Positions 38,737 through 50,700 of a stretch of DNA of 64,000 bases are shown in pieces (position 1 is the first letter of the stretch; each line of letters starts with the position of its first letter). The notes beneath the pieces are model-generated. The model had not been told where the DNA came from. It saw nothing but the letters and a program-made list of their open reading frames with translations, and did not search any database. The stretch comes from Schistosoma haematobium (Eukaryota; Platyhelminthes; Trematoda; Strigeidida; Schistosomatidae). Where the stretch lies: assembly GCF_000699445.3 (NCBI RefSeq), contig NC_067197.1, forward strand, positions 22,737,809 through 22,801,808. Reading direction: 5' to 3'. Both the position numbers and the translations under genes were made by a program.

Positions 38737-41700
38737 CATGGTACAGAAAAGAGCAGACTATTGCAATACAACACTGAACTTACAGATGAACCGACAAATT
38801 TTACATAACATTCTACAGCTTTCGTTGCCATTGTATTTGATCGAAATGCCATTGATTCATTTTCTATAACAAACAATAGATTATGATAAAAATAATTTCT
38901 ATACTACAAAAGATATTTGCTTAATGTGAATGTGGATATTGTATGGTAAATAGCAACATTGTTACAGCACCTGTAATGACATTTCGAGAAAATAAACGTT
39001 TATATCCGTAGTATTCCACTCTTTCTGAAAATGTACTCTAAAAAAAGATTATTACTTCTTGGTTGTATAGGCATAATAAATATTAAAATGTTTATAGGAG
39101 TCACTGCCAAGGTTTGACTTGGTAGACTGTTATAAATAAATTAATATGTTTGTAGTGTCACAATGAGTAGAAAAAATAGGTTTTTAAATTTTCTGACGTT
39201 TCGTGACTTAGCCACTTCATCATCATCATCAAAATAACACAAAGATGCTTTTCCAACTAAAAAGGAAAGCGAGTAGCCAAAGCTTTTCATATATTGCCCA
39301 ATCCTACTGACCTCAATAGAAAAGATAACCTCAATATCCATTTGATTTGGACCATCTATCCGAGTTAGCATTTCGGATTCTATTCACATTTCACACTATT
39401 ATCGTACATAAAAATTCAACTCTAACCTTTCGCACCACAAATGCCACATTTTTCATCCTTTACAATACCTGCACACAAATATACAAACATGCCTCATATA
39501 AATCACCTTGACCGGAATGACAGTGACTTGGCCAGACCTCTTTTTGATTGATCGCACCCAATAATCTTGCTTTGTTTCTTTGTACTGGTTAAACTTGGGT
39601 TAATTTTATGTGGTTATTTATTCTCTGAAGAAGTGGCTTAGACAGAGTTGTGAAACATCAGAAAATTTAGAAACTTGTTCTTTTTTACTCATTGAGATAT
39701 TGCAAATCTATTATTTTTATATATATCAAAATGTTTATTTAATTTGTGTTTAAGAATGACCAATCAGCTTGGCAGATTTTCCTTTATAAACTAATAAGAT
39801 TTATCAGAAGTGGTTTTGTGGGGATTTTAGTCTCATACCGGGACGAAATAACCGTCAAGTGCTTCCAGGTTTTCTATGTTTGTCTAGCATCAACTGATGC
39901 ATGCATTCAACTATAATAAGATTTATTTGTGTGCTTTATTAATAATTTATCTAATATGATATATTATGTGGTTATGAGTTTTCAACTTTTAAAATGATTT
40001 AGTTTCTGTAGTTTGGAAAATAAAAATATTTGAAAATTAGTGTCATATTCATTTATATTATGAAACGAATTAATTAAATATTGATCTGGTGTTATTTATG
40101 TTTGTTTAGACTATGTAGATACTTACATAAATTAGAACTGAATCATCCTAAAGATTATTTTAAAATGAGCAAGTTATCTTTAGTAACAAGTTATTAATCA
40201 TAAGGTTTTGAAAAGTCATCATTCCTTGAGAACTTGCACACATGTAAGAAGTGAATGTGATAATTCTTATTCTGAGTTTATTATTAAGAAAATATTGAAA
40301 TTATATCTGAACAAACGAATATAGGGGGTAAAGTAAAGATCACATCGCATTTTAATGCAAATCATTGCAAAAAATGACCACTGAAGTTTCAGTAATGAAG
40401 TTTCATAAAATAGAGAGACGACTAATAAACATTATTATAATCATTATATGGTATCATAAGAAAGAAACTTGTAAATTGAGAAACAAAGCCTATAGTGGTT
40501 AGTCGAGTCACCAAATTTTTTTTTACCAAAATCAGTAACCAGCTACTTGATATCCATTGAACAAGAGATATTTAAGTGGAATAGATTATTTTAATCTAAA
40601 ATTAGTTTTTATTAGGAAAATGTGACATTCCTATTCCCCCTTATTAGCCACTATTAAATGGAATTTTATCTTTATTATGTTTATTTAGATCATAACCCAT
40701 AGTTTTAAACCCTTTTTAATACGAAAAAGTGAAAAGAATTAATATGAAATCATTCACAACCAACCAGTTATTTAACAAATGTTATATAAGTACATCAATA
40801 ACGCTACCATAGTACTTTAGAAAAACAAAAGAGTATAATTGATAGAGAATAATCATTTGAACTAGAATAAAGTAAACGTAACATAAGAAGTAGATCGTAG
40901 TGAATAATACGATTTAACAAAGAATAACTTTATGAACCGATAAATCATAATTGATAATCTCTGTTTCACAATGTTCTTCATAAGTATCCAATAAAGTATA
41001 CTGATGTACAGATGATAATAGAACTCATCATTTATTCTAATATTCAATCATTAAAATCTCAACTTAATTATTTCATTTCATAAATAATAAGGAAACCATG
41101 AAAACATAAAGGCTGATTGTTATGTTGTTTTCTTTTTTGTATTTTCAGTACCCAATGTTTATAAGTACATGTTCATTCATAGAATCAATATTATAGTGAA
41201 TTACTTCGATTAAAATCAATCAGATTTTTTTTTAGAAAAAAAAAGAAAGAGCTACAATGTAAATAATAATTTTACACATACAAAATATACATTTATGAGA
41301 ATATTTATTTGAAGAATTATAATCTTAATAATGAAAGACTAACTTCTTTTACTTTATATTTACTTCTATATTTATCAAAATAGATTATTTTCATGTAATA
41401 ACATGTATTTAGAAGAAAAAAGATTTCTGGTAAAAAGAAATCGATTTATCAAAAGAATTACAATAGAAATATTAAATTGTATAAAATACAAACGATGAGA
41501 CTATAATTTATGGATGACCTTCAAGCGACTCTAGACTAACCTTGAGAATGTTCACCTACTTGCTAGGGCTAAATGAGGGTTATAAAGAAGTTTGAAGAAT
41601 AAGGATTATGATTTACAGTTGATGGTTAAGGTTAGGAATTAGATTTAGAGTTTTCATCATGAACTGACGTCAGTGATAATGCCAAAACTTTATTTAACCA

Positions 41701-44700
41701 AACGGGTGAATGAATTTCGCACCAAAATTGAAGACCTGTTAACGTTGGTTCGTCTATATATATTAGTCTCGCCATACAAACAATTAAAGTGATAATCAGA
41801 TAATATGCATAAATATATACATTGATTAAATCTAAAAGTTTACATTAGTAATTCGTGAAGTATGGCATGCACATCAAATTGCTCCTAAATGCCCTGGTAC
41901 GGACGAGAGTGGGGAGAGTCCGCTCTCTCTCTCGAAATGCTCCCACACGGCCACGCATATATAGCCTCTGCCAGGGAAGCCTTTTCGTGACGGGGGTGTT
42001 GTTTACGAATTTGAGAGGACAAAAAGTGAATGTCCAGCGCTTTAACCGGGTTGGTGGACATGAAGAGTCCACCTAGGGGAGTTAGAAAACCCAGATTCCA
42101 TGCCAATAGTCCGTATGGGCTCCAGTACTCTGGGAGAACAAATGGCGCATGAACCAATCGTTGGTCACCGGCTTCCATGGGACTGCATCTCCTTACGATG
42201 CTCCATTGCCTCGCGGACCGGAGCTTCAGGTCGAAGGCTCCGGGTGTGGCTCTCCTAAGAAAACCACCTGTTTCGGTTCGGACACCCGGGCAGTATCACA
42301 GCCCTCACACAAATCAAATGAGATTTGTGTGGCTCATATGTATCCGGTGCCCCCTTGCACCAGTATTTATGTGTTCAAATAAATAAATAAAATAATCTAA
42401 AATTATTTGTAGTGAACTATTCTATCCAATAAGAACATGAAGTTATAAAATAATTATTTGACAATATATCAATCTGGGACTTATCGTGATACACTTCGAA
42501 TTCGATTAAAAAGTTTTTATGTGATTTCGCTGTCACTGTTAAAAAACATCATTGGAAATCTTTAGAAATCATGTTGTATAACTGCTTTGCTGTTTCATAG
42601 TTTCCCAGAATCAAATACATAAATGATATTCCTAGATGATATTGCCGATCAGAAGTTGTACACACAGTGAATTGGTAGTTGAGAATTATAAGAAATGATA
42701 AAATATGAAAAGTCAAAGTCAACAGTTTTATTTGCCTCGCTTTATTCTTGAGATTTTTATGGTCCCCATCACGACACTTAATAAGTTTGAAAAGAATTAT
42801 TTTCAAATGAATTGTTTACATTTCATAAATTCCCTGAAAGCTTTTCCAGATTTTCATTAAAAAAACCTTCATAGGTAAGTGTATAAACTAATTAGACAGG
42901 AGTCGCATATACATTAACCAATATATTTAATCTACAAAAAGTTGATTTAATGAATCGGATCACAAAATTGTATTTGTTAGTAAATTCAGTATGCCATTGA
43001 TCACCATAAATGACTGCAATTAATACGGCAGTAACAGTTGTAAAATAGCATTAATGGCCATGTTATATTCAAGCAAATAATTGGTGATAACGTATCCTCT
43101 TTAAAAATCCTTTAATTTACTAATGCGTTCTAATCCTAAGCAATTATCTTAATTTCCTTACAACTTTCCCTTCACCCAGTAAAATGAATGTCAAATACAT
43201 AGAACATTTGTCCACAAAAAGAGAAATACAAAAATTCTAACAAATACCTTATGTCTAGCTTATGCATTATATAACGTAAAAGTTGTATAAATAGATCTAA
43301 TGGATAATTGTTGTGCCTAACCGTCAGCTACTGTTTCGAAATGTCTCTGGAATTTAATTAAAATATTTGCCATTAAAATTCATATACTATTATGAAATAT
43401 TTTGTAGCAGTTTCTAACCTGTGGTGCTACGAACGAAAAATCTGTGAGAATAACTAATTTTTTGTTGGTTTATGCAAAATGACAGAGCGACTTCACAAAA
43501 TACGAAAACCAAACATTAAATACATCACTCGCATATCTTCCCTCAGTTTTCATATACGTGCCTCATAACTCTTCCAATTCTGTCGTCAGTAAAATCACTC
43601 TCCATTTCCTCTCGAGTTGTCTTCAATTCAATCTTCTGCCGACAGACATTCTACTGCCGACTACTGCTACACATTACTTATATCTCTAAGCATAAGTAGC
43701 ATGTACCACAGTGGCAAGATTATGTTATTGTATTCAAGCATAAAGTACTAAATAAAGTGATTATCATTATCATCCTAAGACAAAATATATAAGATTGATA
43801 CATGACTGAAGAACAGAATTATATAATCTATTTCACATAAACACTTAACACTTTAGTTGATTATAAAAAGGAAAGTTAACGTGACAGTTTACAGTGCCAT
43901 TCTGAAAAAGTCGTTTGTCAATCTCTTAACAACAACTAATCAATATTCATGATTGAATCACCAATTTAAAAGGAGGTAATTCAATTTTTTTACTTGCATT
44001 ATATATAAAGATAATCTTGAAGACAAGAAAATTTAACAACATGCAATGCGGTATTACATCATAAAATATTATGTCCATCATTTGAATATCGAAAATAATT
44101 TTTTACCAATATACACTTATAAAATGAAAGTAAGAAATATCCTTATAAACGACCAACATAAAAACATTTCACTTGTGAATGAAGTTATTTTTTCAAAACA
44201 GAAGTCAGAATAACGCTGATTGATTACTACCGATAGCTAATGTTGTGTTTATTTAGTTCTTAATACTTATGGAATTCTGCCGACCGATATCTATTAATGA
44301 CCACTTATCTAATTGATCTGACATCAAGTGATATGGATTAGAATTACATAGTGATCAATATTTGCCCAGAGATTGTAAATCCAACCTGTTGACAAGTTTC
44401 GACAATAATGAAACCTTGGTGCAGGTTTTCGTGCAAATAGCCTTTAAATAACTAATATCGGAGATTTGAGTTTTATGTCTAAACTTCTACTCTGATGATT
44501 AAACTCAGTAAATGGATAAATTTAATTTAATTTAGCAATTTTCAGATGAATCTTTATATATTGTTTATTTCTCATATTGTAATGAAAACTGTTTTTAGTG
44601 GATTTCAATTTAAAAGATTGTATAGCATCCCAAGAGTCCTATGTATCAGACCCATTTTTCTAGAAATCAATATATTTAGTTTCCAAAATAAATTTTCTTT

Positions 44701-47700
44701 TCCAACTCACATAGATGGGTTACTCTTATAGTTCATAAATCTGTTACTATTTACATTCCCGAGTACAGTAATCTTATTGTTGGCAATTATATTTTATTAT
44801 TTACACACTGTTATTCATAACTTGTATATTTTGCATTAATTTAAGTGTTTACTTAATAACAATTATTGATGACAAGTTTGTACATCTGTTTCTCTGTATG
44901 AGATTCTGTCAGCTTACCAGTTATTGTGAAGTAAGGTGTGAATTTAGTGGTTACTTAATACTAATCCACTAAAGTATGTTTGTTAAAATTCCAGTTTGTT
45001 AGTTTTGTTTCAGTCAGTCAGTAAGCCACAACGTTGAACCAGGCACATATATACATTGATCCAAATTGCTATACCTCATTAGTCTTGAATGCTGTTAGAG
45101 GTAGGAGGGCAGTCATTACTTCCCGGTTGCCCACACCGTGGAAGGGTTCTTCTGGAGGTACCTGAAAAGAAACCTGGGTTAAAGGTGGTCTTAATGACCT
45201 GAGAGCGTGACTGCAGTGCCCAAGGAACAACTGCCTGAAACCGGTTACACACGACCTTTTGTGAGTAGTTTTCGTGTTAGCTCAGTACTTATTAGGACCT
45301 TACCGCCGGAGATTCGTGGGATAATTCGAGTTATGCACTTTTAGGGTCGGCCTTTTCTAACCGCACACCTCCTTGTGGGAAGGCAGCATTGCTTTTATGC
45401 TGGTCAGCAGTACAACTTCGCCTTCGGACCTTGGGTTTTTGCTGCTTTTAATCTTGCCGTTCTTCAACCGACCTCTCTTGTATGGTAGCACGTTGAGGAA
45501 CGATTGTTTCAGCCAGTATAGCTGGATTGGTTTATCACGACAGCCAAGCCCAACCACCACATCAAGGTAGCAACAAGGGTCGGGTAGTTTTGTATACTCT
45601 CTTATTAAATAACCACATCTCGAAGACTTCATATGTGACCTTTTATTGATGCCATTTACAAAATATAAATTCGTACTGTAACTCTTAATAATACGTAACT
45701 GATGTAATTCACTGTTAGATATATACGCCTTGATAATAAATAGGTTGAAGAGTAGTCGTTTGACTGCATTTTGTATTTTCCATTCACTATATGTTGGGCA
45801 CGTAGATTGTAAGTAGTATTACATTTGCAAAATGAAAACAGTTTATTATTGAATCTATAACGTTGAAAGTGGAACTTTTAGGATATCCGAGAAAAAATAC
45901 ATAGAATCTTGTTTTTAGAAATACAGTAAATAAAATTTTAACAAGAGCTTACTAATCAATAGATACTTGCAAGATACAAAGTGAGCTTTAAAAAGACTTT
46001 GTAATTGGAGATCAATAAATAATGTGACATGAATAATTTAATAAAAGCTGTTGTCGTCAATTATTATGCATAAACTGTTCCAGAATAGTTTGTTGGTTAA
46101 TTTCAATAATTACTCCTAAAAACTATTACCAAAGCTGGTAAATGCCCAAAACAATTTGGTATGTAATTATGAGTTCAAGAAATGATAAGAACTATAAGAT
46201 TGTTTCTAATTATGTAAATGTAATAAATTTATGTATCTATACTAATCTTCAAATAAAACTCAGGTTGTCATATCATACTGATATTTGTTCAAGGTCTAAG
46301 CTTAATCAATGAAGTCTAAATGTAGAAGTTATCATGAAAGTCTCTCTTCCAAGCGTTTAATGTTATAATTTACCATGACAATATGAATACATTTCGTAAG
46401 GGGAGATATATAAGTCAGATATATATAGCACTTACCTAAGTCAGAAACTTCTCGAACAACTAAACTGGTCAAAAACTCAATCAGCGTGTTATTATTTTCA
46501 TGTAAATAAACCAGTGAATTTGCTAATTCTTCTTTGAGTTTAACAGATATTAATAACGATTCTAACCAATTCGTTAACAATAAACTATTATTTAGTACAA
46601 GCTGAAATGAATGAAGGATTTAAAAAATAAAATATAAATCATACAACATTCATAGAATAAGATAAACAATACATGTTTACTTACTGTAAGTATATACCAT
46701 ACAGTATAATTTCGGTTACCAGACAATTTTTTTTAAAGTAATTTGAACCAAAAAAACTATTTCGTATATTCGGAAACATTTTATTGGTTGAAGTAATTAG
46801 TTTGGACAGATTCAAGGCTGTCAGATTTTTGTCTATAGCTGGTATAGTTTAGTAATTAAAATAAGAAAGTGACAAAACGTAATGAGCGATTGTTTTTCGA
46901 AAGTCTCTTAAATATTCACTTCTATTTTTGGCTTCACAATATAACGAATCTACGTTTTCTTACTCTATATTTAAAAAGGTAACTCATTAAAATTGTAAAT
47001 ACGTGCTTACAAGATATACTTCCCTGCATTATGACTAAATAAATTTCTATTGTCCATCAATGATACTGATAATATATTTGTGCTGTTGAAGTGTCGTAAT
47101 CCACTGTTAAACAGTAAGCTTTTTTATTATAAACGAACAGAGAAAAATTCAAAGTCAGCCTGTAATAATCAAGATTTCTATCATTCATGTTACGGTCGAT
47201 TATAAATCTACTTAAATTGAGTATTATCATCATCATAGTCAAGGTATAATAAAGTGATCACAGAAATGTGTTATGTATTACAAAAACAATTATTTTACAC
47301 AAAGGAAATGATAGAACTACAGATTTGGGTATGATGAATAACCAGTTGTCAAAAGGCATATTTATCGTAATTGACATGAACAGATCAAATTAAATGTGTA
47401 TATTTTACATTAGTTATAAACATTCATTTCAACACGAATTTCTGTTTTTGTCAGAAAAATTAGTATTTCAAAACATTGAAATAAATCAGAACAAATAAAG
47501 ACTAACCGTTCTTAAAGGCCAATAATTGCACAATGGTAATACACCAAGTGATTGATAGCGTGCACGAATACGTAATTGTGGAAAATTTGTCTGATCTGTT
47601 ATTCCATTATTATAAGAATGATTATGTAATAGGTTTAATGATGAAGAATTGAGCTTATTTAGTTTTGCAGAATTTAATTTATCAAATTGTTGAGAATCTG

Positions 47701-50700
47701 TGTAAGTTATATCGAAACTACTGAGTAAATTGTCTTGACTTGAAGAATTTTCGACGGGAGGTTGTAAAGTTAACCATGTCTGAATGTCAGTACGACTAGA
47801 TATTTCGGTAACGGGTATTGTGATGTAACCTATTAATAAAAATAATAATAATCAATAAAAAAAGGACAAACTTATTCATCTATACAGACAACAAACTTGA
47901 TAAATAATAGTGACTAACATAACTCAGCGATTTAATTTATAGTGATTTATCATTTTGAAAATATAGTCAGTCAGTCAGCTACAACGTAGGACCAGGCACA
48001 TATGTGCATCGGTCCAGGTTGCCATACCGCATTGAAAATATAGCTACTTGGTCTAATTATTACTGTGATATTATATTGAAAACTACCTCAATATTTTAGT
48101 GTTTGTCATTACTACAAATTATTCATGATATTTGATGAGTTGATTCCAGGAAAATTTCAGAAGAGTAGGTAAGGATTAAGTGTGATAATCAGGTTATAAT
48201 TTAATTAGCAAGTATTTGGCCTACAAAAACAATACATTACATTGAGCTCAATGTTAAATAAGACATCTTATTTCTGTGTTAATGATTTGTAAATAAATGT
48301 GTAATTCAATTTTAAATTAATTGTATTCTGTTGTTGTTGTCGATATTTTTGACTAAGATTTGATCAGTCTTGATCGGCAAATGTACATCCTGTCCAAATC
48401 GCTTTGATTGTCATTTATAATGTTTCATTTAGGATGATCTTTGAACAATTCGAACATATGAACAGTTAAACTTTGGTCATATTCTATAATTGTGTATCAC
48501 CTGTCAATCAGTGTTCTTTTAACGATTTTTTACAACTTCAATATGTTTATTACAGATCCATAACAAATTTCTGACAATATTTAATTTTTATGATGGAATC
48601 AAACTTGAGAGCTTCACGTCTGATGGTAGGCATCGTAAACTATTAAGCCATGTCTAGTCCTAATCCAGAGGTTCACATTCTTGAATTCAGTTACTTGGTG
48701 ATATATAGAGTGTAATTTTTTCAATAAGTTGAAAAGCTACGATTAACTATGATAGCTTATAAGTATTTTTTACGTAATAAATAGAAAAATAAAATAAACG
48801 TCTTACCAATTAATTGATTTTGAGTTTTTCTGTTCTTTTTCAAGCTTAATCTCGACGCCCCAATCCGTCTTGAATCTCTACTGGTTGACCCACCTTCTCG
48901 ATATAAACTGATTGTCATTACAGAAACATTTGGAAGATTACTAAAATTAAATAGTTAAGTTATAACATGAGTGGACCCATAACATTAGTGTTGTTCAGGT
49001 GTAAAACAGATGTCCAATCGATTTTAAAGATTTTCATTAACACTGTGACAAATTTAAGTAATCATCTTTGACTTATGAAGCAAGTTAAGTAAAATGTATA
49101 AAGACTACAGTTATTTAATTAAATAAAGAATAAATAACTAGTGACCAGTTAGCATCAGATTTATTGGTTTCACATCGAAATACAGTTCAGTTGACTCAAA
49201 TTTAACATTAGATTATTGTAACGAAACAATTGATTTGTGTAAGTATTTCAGTGACAGAGATAATTGAATCAACAGTTTAGACGCGAAATACAAAATAGAT
49301 CTTCCACTTAAAGTTTTACGAAAAATTAGTGGCATGACAAAATATAGGAACGAACTTGGAGGAATTGGATAGTGACCCTTAGAAATGCTTGAATATTGTT
49401 AACTAGTGTCAGAATAGATAATGAAAACGTTTGGTTTTAACTTTTAAAAAATTAAGATCATTTTACTCCTTTACCACAGTTTTTGAAATTCTAAAATGCA
49501 CTTTTCGAGAAAGACAATCAAAGCTTCACGATCGAATCAAACTGGTTAGAGAACAAACACCTTGAAAATCCTTATTCTGGAATAAAGCATTTCCCACCAT
49601 CTTAAAATTAAAATGTACTTAATGTTTCTATATGACCGACGAGTTTTTCTAGTTCACTTTCGAACGAACGGAAAACAAATCACTTTTTAAGGGTTTCTTT
49701 TATCTACACTGTTGTCACCGAAACAACATTATCTCGTTTATTTTGACGTTATATTTGACTTATTTCCTCACTATAATCCTATAAAATAGTTCTCTGAAGC
49801 AGTCTCATTTAATGTGATTACGTTATTTCTACATTTTCTTCCAAATCACAAAGCATGAGATTGACACCCAACATACATATTTGAACTGTGCACTGTTATC
49901 TTAAAATCCCATTTCGAAAACAAGCTGGGTTGATACCCATATTCGATTAGTTATCAAAAGACAGAAGCACTTGTGATCTGACTGAATATATTGATATAGA
50001 ATAGCAGTTGTCATTTTATGTGAATAACATTTAGCCGGTAAGGTTTCCTAACGAGTTACACATCAGATAACAGACAATGAATCAGATAGATATGAAGATG
50101 GATTTCACAAAATAAGTAAAAACAACTAGATGACCTTAACCAATGAAAAGAGTAATTATTCTAGAAACGTAATTACTATTAATAAGATTACAATAAATAT
50201 TCAATATTAATCAATAACATACTTTAAATCAAAATCTTCCGCCCAAAATATGCCTGAAACAGCTGTCTTACTGGTAGTACGCGCATACAAAGTTCGATCC
50301 AAACAAATATCACAGTAGTAACTTTGAAAAAAGGATGTTCAAGAAAATAATCAAATCTGTATTACGTTTTGTTATAATATAAAATAAAACCAGTAATTAA
50401 ATTATAGACTACAATAGTGAAATCATACATCATATACTGAAATATAATGCCTATGTTGAGTCCTTAGTAGAAAGTTTTTTTAATGTAAACACATGGTTTT
50501 TTCGACATTTAGAAACACAATAGAAACAGGTACAGAAACTAGAGCAAATACATTTTCACTGGCATACTCTCTATACGTTTGTATTATTTTGTACGCCCTC
50601 CGTTTATTTTTAGCCCAAATATTTGATTGTAGTGTTTCTAGATGACAATACTCCTTAACTCAGATGTCTAACATGTACATCTTCATTCGGATGATGAATT

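Larger units (their letters stand above)
33080..38783 (-). other. Intron 7 (between exons 7 and 8)
   Basis: 5,704 bases. Contents: a possible Penelope-like endonuclease fragment (33430-33615), microsatellites (33655-33680, 33813-33834), repeat family T (34078-34340), palindromes and Sm-alpha units (35604-36442), two RTE family B pieces (37403-38082 and 38083-38440) and a (TA)n tract. 34700-35230 has a weak 129-codon open frame with no recognisable match. 36450-37400 shows nothing. Confidence 0.8.
38864..46435 (-). other. Intron 6 (between exons 6 and 7)
   Basis: 7,572 bases, the largest intron. Contents: an inverted pair of Penelope-like repeats (39145-39240, 39605-39705), a SINE fragment (39808-39915), repeat T (41845-42390), repeat C (43552-43745) and a non-autonomous element (45008-45640). 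I see nothing in 39915-41840, 42390-43550 and 43745-45005, which are very AT-rich. Confidence 0.8.
47830..48806 (-). other. Intron 4 (between exons 4 and 5)
   Basis: 977 bases. It contains a tiny RTE family B 3' piece (47965-48033) and one arm of the palindromic repeat (48325-48410). Nothing else seen. Confidence 0.85.
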
